Assembly (NCBI GenBank): GCA_937132085.1
Contig: CAKZNV010000201.1
Location: forward strand, 1 to 61,251
From: an uncultured Rubritalea sp.
GTDB taxonomy: Bacteria; Verrucomicrobiota; Verrucomicrobiia; Verrucomicrobiales; Akkermansiaceae
Reading direction: 5' to 3'
Length of the DNA: 61,251 nt
In this document: one piece after another, positions 1-5,895 of the stretch
Layout of the letters: the number at the start of each line of letters is the position of its first letter
How positions within the stretch are numbered: the first letter of the stretch is position 1
Position numbers and translations under genes: made by a program
The notes under the pieces: model-generated
Told to the model about the DNA's origin: nothing
The model's database searches: none
Seen by the model: only the letters and a program-made list of their open reading frames with translations

Positions 1-575
1 GCTCCTGTGATAATAGCCTCGATTTCGATCTTATCCGCTGGAGAATTAGCGTTCATTAAAGCTGCCGAGTTCGTTAGATCTATCAACTTGGAGTCTGAAT
101 TCTGGATGAGTCTCCGTGGGCAATAGCTATTATCGGCTATTGCCGTTTTAATCAACGGAAAGAAATTAGACTCATAAATAGAGCATAGAGGCTCAGCGAA
201 ACCATCAATGCTACTTTTGTAATGAGTTCCTTTACAGTGAGGGTCTCTGGAATTCACGAGGTTCTCGATAGTGAGACGATCTAGGAGAGGTAAATCACAG
301 GCAATCACCAGCCAAGATGCGTCAGGATGCGCTGCTCCAGCTTGAGAAATAGCCGCTAATGGGCCGTTTCCAGAGTCCGTGATAGTCTGATATTCGAACT
401 CATCAACCTGATCTGGCCGACAACTCAGAAATACCTCCTCACAAAATTCTTCCATCAGAGCCGTGATTCTCTTCCACTCTGGTTGATCATTCCGGTAACA
501 AAGGTGAGCTTTATCTTCACCCATACGAGATGATTTTCCGCCAACTAGGAGTAATCCTTTGAGTTTATTCTCCAT
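1..575 (-). CDS. mobA: Molybdenum cofactor guanylyltransferase, C-terminus cut by window edge
   Basis: Reading leftwards from an ATG at 575-573 the frame stays open to position 1 (191 codons), so the stop lies outside the window. The N-terminus carries the nucleotidyltransferase signature LLVGGKSSRMGEDKAHL (about residues 8-24), the MobA version of the GGxSxRMGxDK loop. A second acidic motif, ACDLPLL, is at about residue 100. MobA attaches GMP to molybdopterin to make the guanine dinucleotide form of the cofactor. The ATG lies inside the last codons of moaC (11-nt overlap), so the two are probably co-translated. Family assignment rests on these motifs and the moaC neighbour. Confidence 0.88.
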   Translation of the reverse strand, partial: MENKLKGLLLVGGKSSRMGEDKAHLCYRNDQPEWKRITALMEEFCEEVFLSCRPDQVDEFEYQTITDSGNGPLAAISQAGAAHPDASWLVIACDLPLLDRLTIENLVNSRDPHCKGTHYKSSIDGFAEPLCSIYESNFFPLIKTAIADNSYCPRRLIQNSDSKLIDLTNSAALMNANSPADKIEIEAIITG

Positions 576-1050
576 GATTGTAGTCGCTCTTGCCGCCTGA
601 TTTAGTGATCAATTTAGTCTCTGAAATAACGATAGATTTGCTCGCTGCCTTGCACATATCATAGATAGTAAGGGCTGCTGCACTCGCTCCAGCAAGAGCT
701 TCCATCTCTATACCAGTTTTAGCGCTTGTTTTACATGTGCATATAATCTCAACTCTCTCTTCATCTATAGGGTTAACATTAAATTTACACTTTTCGAGTG
801 GCAAAGGGTGGCAGAATGGAATGAGCTGTGAAGTGTTCTTGGCGGCCATAGTTCCAGCTATGATTGCGGTCTGAAACACTGGGCCTTTTTTAGTGGCGAT
901 ATCACCATCAGTCAGGAGTTTCATAATCTCTTTTCCGAGCACGACAATCGATGAAGCAGTCGCTTCACGATGCGTGATTAGCTTCTCAGAAACATCAACC
1001 ATGCCTGGCTGATTTTTCTCATCAATGTGTGTAAGAAGTGAATCGTTCAT
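565..1050 (-). CDS. moaC: Cyclic pyranopterin monophosphate synthase MoaC
   Basis: 161 aa, the normal MoaC length. MoaC acts with MoaA to turn GTP into cyclic pyranopterin monophosphate, the first step of molybdenum cofactor synthesis, in the cytoplasm. Visible family blocks are KKGPVFQTAIIAGTMAAK (54-71), IPFCHPLPL (77-85, with His81) and TGIEMEALAGASAAALTIYD (112-131). Asp131 and Lys134 in YDMCK match the catalytic acid-base positions near the end of MoaC proteins. It overlaps mobA by 11 nt and is transcribed away from the prophage. The 266 bp upstream hold its presumed promoter and then attL. Confidence 0.96.
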   Translation of the reverse strand: MNDSLLTHIDEKNQPGMVDVSEKLITHREATASSIVVLGKEIMKLLTDGDIATKKGPVFQTAIIAGTMAAKNTSQLIPFCHPLPLEKCKFNVNPIDEERVEIICTCKTSAKTGIEMEALAGASAAALTIYDMCKAASKSIVISETKLITKSGGKSDYNHGE

Positions 1051-1316
1051 GAGCGCAATTTAATAGAGATCATTTTTTAATCCAGCACAATACGAGTAAG
1101 TAGGGATACAATTAACTCACGCTTTATGACGATCGATCTTGAATGCTTGTCTGGAGTCAATGTTAGCGACCGTCTATGAGATTGATCTCGAATTTAGCCA
1201 CTAGAGGAGATGTTTAGCTTCAGTGATGTTGCTAAGTTCTGATTCAGTAAATTAGAGTGATTGACTCATTATCTATAAAAACCCCAAAACACGCTATGAA
1301 ACACCTCATAAGAATA
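1051..1316. other. Intergenic region between moaC and prophage attL
   Basis: AT-rich stretch with no convincing reading frame on either strand and no RNA gene that I recognise. It must contain the leftward promoter for moaC-mobA, but I could not single out -35/-10 boxes with confidence. Confidence 0.5.
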
Positions 1317-1344
1317 AGTTCGCACAATATATGTAATGCGTCGT
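1317..1344 (-). repeat. attL: left dif-like XerC/XerD site
   Basis: Read on the minus strand this is an 11-bp arm ACGACGCATTA, a 6-bp centre CATATA and an 11-bp arm TTGTGCGAACT. It aligns without gaps to the E. coli dif pattern (arms GGTGCGCATAA and TTATGTTAAAT). The core CACAATATATGTAATGCGT (1323-1341) is repeated exactly at 9276-9294. The XerC-side arm lies inside the prophage and the XerD-side arm faces the chromosome. Confidence 0.82.
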
Positions 1345-1699
1345 GTTCTAGTCCCCTCTGTTTCAGCGTGTTGGACACTAAATTTCTGGGAAGTCAAGAA
1401 AATGTTGCTATATCTTCGTTTTCTGGCATCTTTCTTTTGTAGCTGTGAGAAGCTACAATTTGATTATAAATAGTCAGCGTAGCCGTTGACATTGAATCTC
1501 AGTAACTTGTGATGATGACTGAGTCGTAAGCCGTCTCCTTGAGTGATTTCTTGGTTGACGGCTTTCTGTTTTTAGTGTTTTCATTCCTGCGTGAGCTTTA
1601 TCACTCACTTATAACCAAATTGAAACTTAGCCGTTTCACAATCTCCGCCTTTTCAGGCGTAAAATTGATAACCTTGCGTCTGTCTAGGCATTTAATCAA
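1345..1699 (+). other. Structured non-coding region: candidate phage replication origin(s)
   Basis: No credible gene in 355 bp, but several short perfect hairpins lie in a row: TGTAGCT/AGCTACA (1438-1444 and 1451-1457, 6-nt loop), AAGCCGTC/GACGGCTT (1528-1535 and 1557-1564), TGAAAC/GTTTCA (1621-1626 and 1633-1638, 6-nt loop) and CGCCT/AGGCG (1646-1650 and 1655-1659, TTTC loop). In Ff phages the intergenic region upstream of the replication gene carries the plus and minus origins and the packaging hairpin. The place and structure fit that role, but the Rep nick site cannot be assigned from sequence alone. Promoters for the early genes must also lie here. Confidence 0.55.
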
Positions 1700-2005
1700 A
1701 TGTCAAAGACTTATCACCTAAAAAGACAGGAACCGATCCCACTGGATCCGTTCAATTACATTTCTTGCGCTCCTGCTGAGCGCTTCAGGCTTCTAACAGT
1801 TGGCACAAAGTTCTTGTTGTCTCCTAAAAATCCAAACTTCGTTTGCACTCTAACAAGTAGAACTCTTAGGGCTTACGAGTATAAAACTGTAAACAGTTCT
1901 CAGCAGGTTTTACTTCCCCAAACTGTCGTGTATATCTTGGTTAATCATGATCAGTTAGATATGTTTCTCTCTCTAACAGGCTCTAACAGAAAGGCCGTTT
2001 CATAG
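1700..2005 (+). CDS. Hypothetical phage early protein, 101 aa
   Basis: Soluble-looking, mildly basic 101-aa protein without a signal peptide or membrane segment. I do not recognise a family. It opens the phage operon, its TAG stop overlaps the next gene's GTG start by one base, and it precedes rep, so a role in replication control or as a second DNA-binding protein is possible but unproven. Confidence 0.7.
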   Translation: MSKTYHLKRQEPIPLDPFNYISCAPAERFRLLTVGTKFLLSPKNPNFVCTLTSRTLRAYEYKTVNSSQQVLLPQTVVYILVNHDQLDMFLSLTGSNRKAVS

Positions 2006-2229
2006 TGTTTACTCGTCTTCTTAATTATATATTCGATCTCGACTTTGCTACTTTTTTTGGGCTTGTCGGCATCTGGTTTGTTGTAAGCTTCAGTATATTT
2101 TATCTTTTTAAAGACGATCCTACTGCTACCTCTAATAATATTCAGATTCAGCTGCTACAATCTAAAGTGGACGATCTTTCAGCACGTATTTACTTTTTAG
2201 AAATTGATATCAGAAAGGACTCTGAGTAA
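2005..2229 (+). CDS. Small phage membrane protein with coiled coil, 74 aa
   Basis: GTG start at 2005 sharing one base with the preceding TAG; its TAA shares a base with the rep ATG (TAATG). One membrane segment at about residues 14-35 is followed by a short acidic stretch and a predicted coiled coil at about 45-70 (heptad-like QLLQSKVDDLSARIYFLEID). No family recognised. The tight coupling on both sides makes a real gene likely. A membrane-anchored partner of replication or assembly is a guess. Confidence 0.7.
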   Translation: MFTRLLNYIFDLDFATFFGLVGIWFVVSFSIFYLFKDDPTATSNNIQIQLLQSKVDDLSARIYFLEIDIRKDSE

Positions 2230-3308
2230 TGGCTAAGACTATCTATAATCTTGTCAAAAAGAGAAGAGCCTCTTTAGAAATCCAGCCATATACGGCTCCA
2301 AATTGGGTTACTGATCAAGGCGTTGCTCGTAAGCTCCGTTTGATTTCTAAGAATGGGCTTCCGTCGTTGATGTATGCTAAGCGCCTAACATTTACAGTTG
2401 ATCGACAGCTTTTCGATAATGAACTGGATGCGATGCAAACTATGCTCTGCCAATTTCCAAAGTTTATTCGCAATCTTAAATCTCTTTATAAATCAGAATT
2501 TGGAAGAGAATGTCCAGAATACGTAATGTGGATTGAATTTCATTCTGATGGCTGGCCTCATTTTCATATGGATTGGTTAAGACGTGGCTCCCTTCCTTTG
2601 AACTGGATTCGCTTTGACGGCTTCCTTTCTCGTCTTTGGAAGCTTGGCAACGTCCATATCAAGACCATTAACCGCCATCAAGATCATTACGCTTTCAAGT
2701 ATGCTTTCAAGCCAGAAGGTAAACACGATTCCGATTTTGTCTCTTATGCACTCCCGCGCTGGTTTCTCGATGCAAAGTGGACTGAGCTTGTGCCAGTTAT
2801 AGACTCAGATGGCAAGGCTGCAAAACATTCAGACGGCTCTCCCCTCCTGTGCGAAAAAACGAAAACATTCCGTCGATTAAGGATGTGGAGGCCGTCGAAA
2901 AACTTCTACCGGGATGCGCCAGAATACAAAAAAAAAGAGCCTAAGCCACAAAATACAGGTGAGTTTCCTATCACTGTTAGAACACAGTTTGACGATTACG
3001 AGAATAAGGCCGTTGTCGTTGCTAGGGATGGCGACGGTAAATATATCAAGTCTTTCGTAATCCAATTTTCAGAAGAGTATGGCAAAGTTTATCATGACTC
3101 TCTCATTAATGCCTTATGTGGTGAATCTTTCCCAAATAAATACGGAATAATAGTAGATGACTCCTTCATCTTAAACAAGTTAGATAAAAACAAACAAATA
3201 GAAATTAACAAATTATGGCAACTACAAGAAGTAACTCAGCAACTAACTCCTCAGCAACTATGGAACAAGCAGCCTCTGGACAAGCAACCGCTCTTAGCTC
3301 CCTTTTAA
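2229..3308 (+). CDS. Rolling-circle replication initiator, HUH endonuclease
   Basis: 359 aa. It shows the three landmarks of HUH Rep proteins: a beta-strand motif KRLTFTVD (51-58), the metal-binding HUH motif WPHFHMDW (His111 and His113) and a downstream tyrosine motif HYAFKYAFK (Tyr154, Lys157, Tyr158). In this family the tyrosine nicks the plus-strand origin and stays covalently attached to the 5' end during rolling-circle synthesis. The Y-x-x-K-Y spacing recalls Reps of microviruses and related phages. The Gln/Pro-rich C-terminus (about 330-359) lies where the gene overlaps the next frame by 94 nt and looks like a tail shaped by that overlap. Confidence 0.88.
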   Translation: MAKTIYNLVKKRRASLEIQPYTAPNWVTDQGVARKLRLISKNGLPSLMYAKRLTFTVDRQLFDNELDAMQTMLCQFPKFIRNLKSLYKSEFGRECPEYVMWIEFHSDGWPHFHMDWLRRGSLPLNWIRFDGFLSRLWKLGNVHIKTINRHQDHYAFKYAFKPEGKHDSDFVSYALPRWFLDAKWTELVPVIDSDGKAAKHSDGSPLLCEKTKTFRRLRMWRPSKNFYRDAPEYKKKEPKPQNTGEFPITVRTQFDDYENKAVVVARDGDGKYIKSFVIQFSEEYGKVYHDSLINALCGESFPNKYGIIVDDSFILNKLDKNKQIEINKLWQLQEVTQQLTPQQLWNKQPLDKQPLLAPF

Positions 3309-3583
3309 GTCAAGGATTCTACGCCGCACGTGGCATGGTTATTACTCCTCCCGCGCTCTCTAGCTGGAAAGGTAAGGACGGTAACCAAATGCATATGCTT
3401 AAGCAGACTGTTGTCTGTGGACTCGTATCTGTGGTTCTTATGGATATTGGTGATACTGCCGAGGATTTCCCTAAACTTCAGGTCGGTCAAATGGTTCATA
3501 TCAATGTCCGTAGTTCTAAGACTGAGAAAGGCCTCATTCAAGTTTCTGGTGATGTCGAAATCCTTGACCCTCAAAACCTCTAA
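3215..3583 (+). CDS. Putative phage ssDNA-binding protein (gene V-like)
   Basis: 122 aa with a Ser/Thr/Ala-rich N-terminus (1-35) and a beta-rich body from about residue 38 to the end, compatible with an OB-like fold. It sits directly after rep, where Ff-type phages keep the ssDNA-binding protein that coats the plus strand before packaging. No diagnostic motif is visible, so the call depends on position and size. The first 94 nt overlap rep in another frame. The start could instead be Met15 (3257), as neither has a clear ribosome binding site. It ends just before a strong hairpin. Confidence 0.6.
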   Translation: MATTRSNSATNSSATMEQAASGQATALSSLLSQGFYAARGMVITPPALSSWKGKDGNQMHMLKQTVVCGLVSVVLMDIGDTAEDFPKLQVGQMVHINVRSSKTEKGLIQVSGDVEILDPQNL

Positions 3584-3587
3584 TGGA

Positions 3588-3634
3588 AATTCAGCGCGTG
3601 GGAAAAGGCGTGAGCCTGTCCCACGCGCTGAATT
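3588..3634 (+). terminator. Perfect 16-bp hairpin after the replication genes
   Basis: AATTCAGCGCGTGGGA (3588-3603) is followed by a 15-nt loop and its exact complement (3619-3634), then CGCTTTTA. It starts 4 nt after the stop of the ssDNA-binding gene. It may be a transcription terminator, the packaging signal hairpin, or both. A second short hairpin TTCGCTT/AAGCGAA (3633-3639 and 3650-3656) follows at once. Confidence 0.75.
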
Positions 3635-3681
3635 CGCTTTTACTTGTATAAGCGAAACTTAAGTCAACACGAAAAACAGAT

Positions 3682-3774
3682 ATGTATGATATCCAAGCAT
3701 CAATTTTTGAAATCTTCATTTGGGGCGGTCTACTTGGGCTTTTCAATTACGTAGTAGACCAAATTCCCAATTAA
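3682..3774 (+). CDS. 30-aa hydrophobic peptide, candidate pVII/pIX minor coat protein
   Basis: ATG at 3682 to TAA at 3772-3774 gives a 30-residue peptide: a short acidic N-terminus (MYDIQ), a hydrophobic helix at about 8-25 (IFEIFIWGGLLGLF) and a polar tail (DQIPN). It lies just upstream of the major coat gene. Ff phages carry two coat peptides of about 32-33 residues (pVII, pIX) at exactly this place, made without signal peptides. Size, hydrophobicity and position all agree; sequence homology cannot be judged for so short a protein. Confidence 0.62.
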   Translation: MYDIQASIFEIFIWGGLLGLFNYVVDQIPN

Positions 3775-3799
3775 TATTCTCGCTGGGCAATTCCAGCAG

Positions 3800-3839
3800 A
3801 CAACAAACAACAAACAACAAATAACAAATAACAAATAAT
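3800..3839 (+). promoter_or_regulatory. Heptanucleotide-repeat leader of the major coat gene
   Basis: Directly before the coat-protein ATG lie three copies of ACAACAA (3800-3820), two of ATAACAA (3821-3834) and a partial ATAAT. There is no Shine-Dalgarno-like purine run. CA/AT-rich sequence like this stays unfolded and could act as a translation enhancer for the most abundant virion protein. Function is inferred; the repeat itself is directly visible. Confidence 0.7.
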
Positions 3840-4073
3840 ATGTTCAAGAAAAACAAATCAGCAGTTCTTACTGCTATCGCACTCGTAGGTTTAGCTTCCG
3901 CTGCTAATGCTCAATCAGCAATCACTGACTTTGATTCCGCTACGTATGCACAAGAGATGGTCGACAAGCTACTTGCAATCCTCGCAATCGTAGTTCCTGT
4001 CATCGTTGGTTTAATTGGTCTTAAGATCGGTATCCGCTTCGTTAAAGCATGGCTTTCCCGTTCAGCTAACTAA
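3840..4073 (+). CDS. Major coat protein (pVIII-like) with signal peptide
   Basis: 77 aa. A basic n-region (MFKKNK), hydrophobic core and ANA-Q cleavage site give a 24-residue signal peptide. The predicted mature protein has 53 residues (Ff pVIII has 50). The mature part shows the pVIII pattern: acidic amphipathic N-terminus (DFDSATYAQEMVDK), a membrane segment rich in I, V, L and G (about 44-65) and a basic C-terminus (KIGIRFVKAWLSR) that would face the DNA. It is expressed behind a repeat-rich leader and closed by a strong terminator, both suited to high-level production. Confidence 0.9.
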   Translation: MFKKNKSAVLTAIALVGLASAANAQSAITDFDSATYAQEMVDKLLAILAIVVPVIVGLIGLKIGIRFVKAWLSRSAN

Positions 4074-4081
4074 TTAATTCA

Positions 4082-4120
4082 GGGGACTAGGCTCGTTCAG
4101 CTAGTCCCCTTCTTTCTTTT
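4082..4120 (+). terminator. Rho-independent terminator after the major coat gene
   Basis: GGGGACTAG (4082-4090) pairs with CTAGTCCCC (4101-4109) across a 10-nt loop, followed by TTCTTTCTTTT. It sits 8 nt after the coat stop codon. Ff phages also have a terminator right after gene VIII, which keeps coat mRNA in excess over downstream genes. Confidence 0.88.
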
Positions 4121-4139
4121 CCTTTCCTTACTCTTTACT

Positions 4140-4355
4140 ATGCCTGATCCTGTTTCTCTCACACAAGTCTTAATTGATGGTATCCTTTCGATACTCTCAA
4201 TTATAATTCCTACTGTTATCGCCATATTTGGCCTTAAAATTGGCTTTAAATTTATGAGTTCTTGGATCGAGGAAAGCGAACGAAAACAAAGTAATATCAC
4301 TGCTCTAGATAATCAACGTGAACAAGCTTACCGTTCTAAGCACAATCAACTCTAA
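4140..4355 (+). CDS. Coat-protein paralogue without signal peptide, 71 aa
   Basis: The hydrophobic segment IIIPTVIAIFGLKIGFKFMSSW (about 21-42) lines up with the mature major coat protein (IVVPVIVGLIGLKIGIRFVKAW), sharing an exact GLKIG and the preceding Pro. Unlike the coat protein it lacks a cleavable signal peptide and has a 29-residue hydrophilic tail (EESERKQ...). It probably arose by duplication of the coat gene and may be a minor virion subunit at a filament tip or a membrane-held assembly factor. It follows the coat terminator and starts the pIII-pVI-pI-pIV block. Confidence 0.72.
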   Translation: MPDPVSLTQVLIDGILSILSIIIPTVIAIFGLKIGFKFMSSWIEESERKQSNITALDNQREQAYRSKHNQL

Positions 4356-4363
4356 TACTTATA

Positions 4364-5503
4364 ATGAATGCAACAAGAAATATATACAGAGCTAGTGAAG
4401 CTCAATCAAGGTCTGAAGGGTGTCTATCAGTTCCAAGAATACGTTTTCTTTATACTTATCTGTTTTTTATTCTTGCTGGCTTGGCTAGCTTTCAGACGAT
4501 TCTAGCTGAATCAAGGTGGTTTGTTCAGACTTACAGTGTTACTAAAATGAATCCGGGCGCTCTTAATAGTCATGTAGATACTTTTACTGTTGATTTTCAT
4601 CAAAGTATTGCTGGTGATTTCAATACACCTAACGCTAGTTTGGTTGCGCTTGCTTACTCTGCTTTTGGCAATTCACAAATTTCTTGGATAGGTGTTCCAG
4701 CTTATCCAGCTCATGCGCCTGCAAAATTATCTGAAAATATGGATATTGATTCTTCGTTTCCTCGTCAGCCTACCATCATGGAAATTGATTTCTTCTTCGA
4801 AGATACTGCCGCTCTCAGCGCTCCTCTTGATACTAGAGTTACTGTCGTTTTTGAACTTCGTGACGTTACTGTGATCGTTATTCCCGATGGTGATGCGGTG
4901 CCAGTTACTACGACTACAACTACCACTGTCGAAACTGGCACTATAGATGGTTCTGGTGATGGCTCTGGTGGTTCTAGTGATAGCAATGGCGATTGCTGCT
5001 GTAAGCTTAATTGGGCTGTTAACGTTAATAATGTTGTCAATGTTGGCGCTCCAGTTGTTAATGTGGCCGCTCCCATTGTTAACGTTAATGTTCCTATGAC
5101 TCAGCTTGTCGAGAGTCTTGATGCAATTAAAGAGGTTAATGAGGAAATCAGAGATATATTAAATGAAGCTCTTGATACAGGTGACAGTTCGCCTTTAGTC
5201 GCTGGTGAACTTCCAGAGTTTCCAATTTCTGGCGTTACTGCTTACGCTGAAAATCCTATATTGAGTTTAGATGTCCTTTCTATTCCAGAAATTGCTGTTC
5301 CCGATTTGGCGGCTCAAGGTTATGCGCTTCCATCTATTCCGATAGCTTCGGCTGAGCTTGGCATAAATGAGGAAATAAATATTCAAGAATCAGCTGTTAA
5401 TTTCATTAACGAGTATCATATCAAAGAAGCTCTTACAGGTTTGCTAATCTTTGGTGTCTTCGTTCTCACTTATCAGAAATCAACACAACAAATTTCTTCA
5501 TGA
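4364..5503 (+). CDS. pIII-like adsorption/minor coat protein, 379 aa
   Basis: A signal peptide (hydrophobic 29-46, likely cut near residue 48) after an unusually long polar n-region is followed by a beta-rich N-domain (about 50-175), a run of seven threonines (about 182-188), a Gly/Ser/Asp linker, a Cys-Cys-Cys triplet (211-213), V-N-V-x-A-P repeats (about 217-245), and a C-terminal membrane segment (about 352-370, LTGLLIFGVFVLTY). Modular receptor-binding domains, glycine-rich linkers and a C-terminal anchor are the architecture of pIII, which binds the host pilus and ends assembly. The position after the coat genes and before the pVI-like gene agrees. The stop overlaps the next start (ATGATGG). 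Confidence 0.8.
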   Translation: MNATRNIYRASEAQSRSEGCLSVPRIRFLYTYLFFILAGLASFQTILAESRWFVQTYSVTKMNPGALNSHVDTFTVDFHQSIAGDFNTPNASLVALAYSAFGNSQISWIGVPAYPAHAPAKLSENMDIDSSFPRQPTIMEIDFFFEDTAALSAPLDTRVTVVFELRDVTVIVIPDGDAVPVTTTTTTTVETGTIDGSGDGSGGSSDSNGDCCCKLNWAVNVNNVVNVGAPVVNVAAPIVNVNVPMTQLVESLDAIKEVNEEIRDILNEALDTGDSSPLVAGELPEFPISGVTAYAENPILSLDVLSIPEIAVPDLAAQGYALPSIPIASAELGINEEINIQESAVNFINEYHIKEALTGLLIFGVFVLTYQKSTQQISS

Positions 5504-5895
5504 TGGATGCTATCTTCTCCGCTCTCTCTTCTATCTTTCAAGCTATCTATGACGCTGTTGCTTGGGTCGGAAATATCTTTACTTCCATCGGCAATGCTAT
5601 TTTAGAGGGTCTTAGTTTTGGTCTTCAGTGGGCTTGGGATTCAATGGTGGATTTCATCGAGTATCTCTGGAATGATATTTTAATTCCTCTTTGGCTTGAA
5701 TACTCAGAGTTGGTTGCTGGTTGGATCACTGAGATCATTAATTCTGATATTCCCTTTATTCCTAGCTCTGTAGCACTTCTCGATGTCATGATTGATATTC
5801 CTTTGTTCTTAGCCGCTCTGGTTGCTTCTATGCAAATTTTGCTTACTATTGCTGTGTCTAAGTTCGTAATTAAACTTGTGCCAACTGTCGGATGA
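5500..5895 (+). CDS. pVI-like minor coat protein, 131 aa
   Basis: Hydrophobic 131-aa protein with membrane-compatible stretches near the N-terminus (about 5-45), in the middle (about 57-75) and at the C-terminus (about 96-125). It overlaps the pIII-like gene by 4 nt (ATGA) and the Zot-type ATPase gene by 4 nt. In Ff phages pVI (112 aa) lies between gene III and gene I and caps the same virion end as pIII. Assigned by position, size and hydropathy. Confidence 0.7.
   Translation: MMDAIFSALSSIFQAIYDAVAWVGNIFTSIGNAILEGLSFGLQWAWDSMVDFIEYLWNDILIPLWLEYSELVAGWITEIINSDIPFIPSSVALLDVMIDIPLFLAALVASMQILLTIAVSKFVIKLVPTVG

Noticed and set aside
1257..1442. 61-codon plus-strand frame spanning attL
   Set aside because: It crosses the recombination site, has no ribosome binding site and a non-protein-like composition; the region is better explained as att and origin DNA.
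1539..1721. 60-codon frame in the phage non-coding block
   Set aside because: It lies over hairpins and overlaps the next gene's start; probably a chance frame.
4765..5076. 103-codon minus-strand frame inside the pIII-like gene
   Set aside because: Antisense shadow of the threonine- and glycine-rich linker; serine/valine-rich low complexity.
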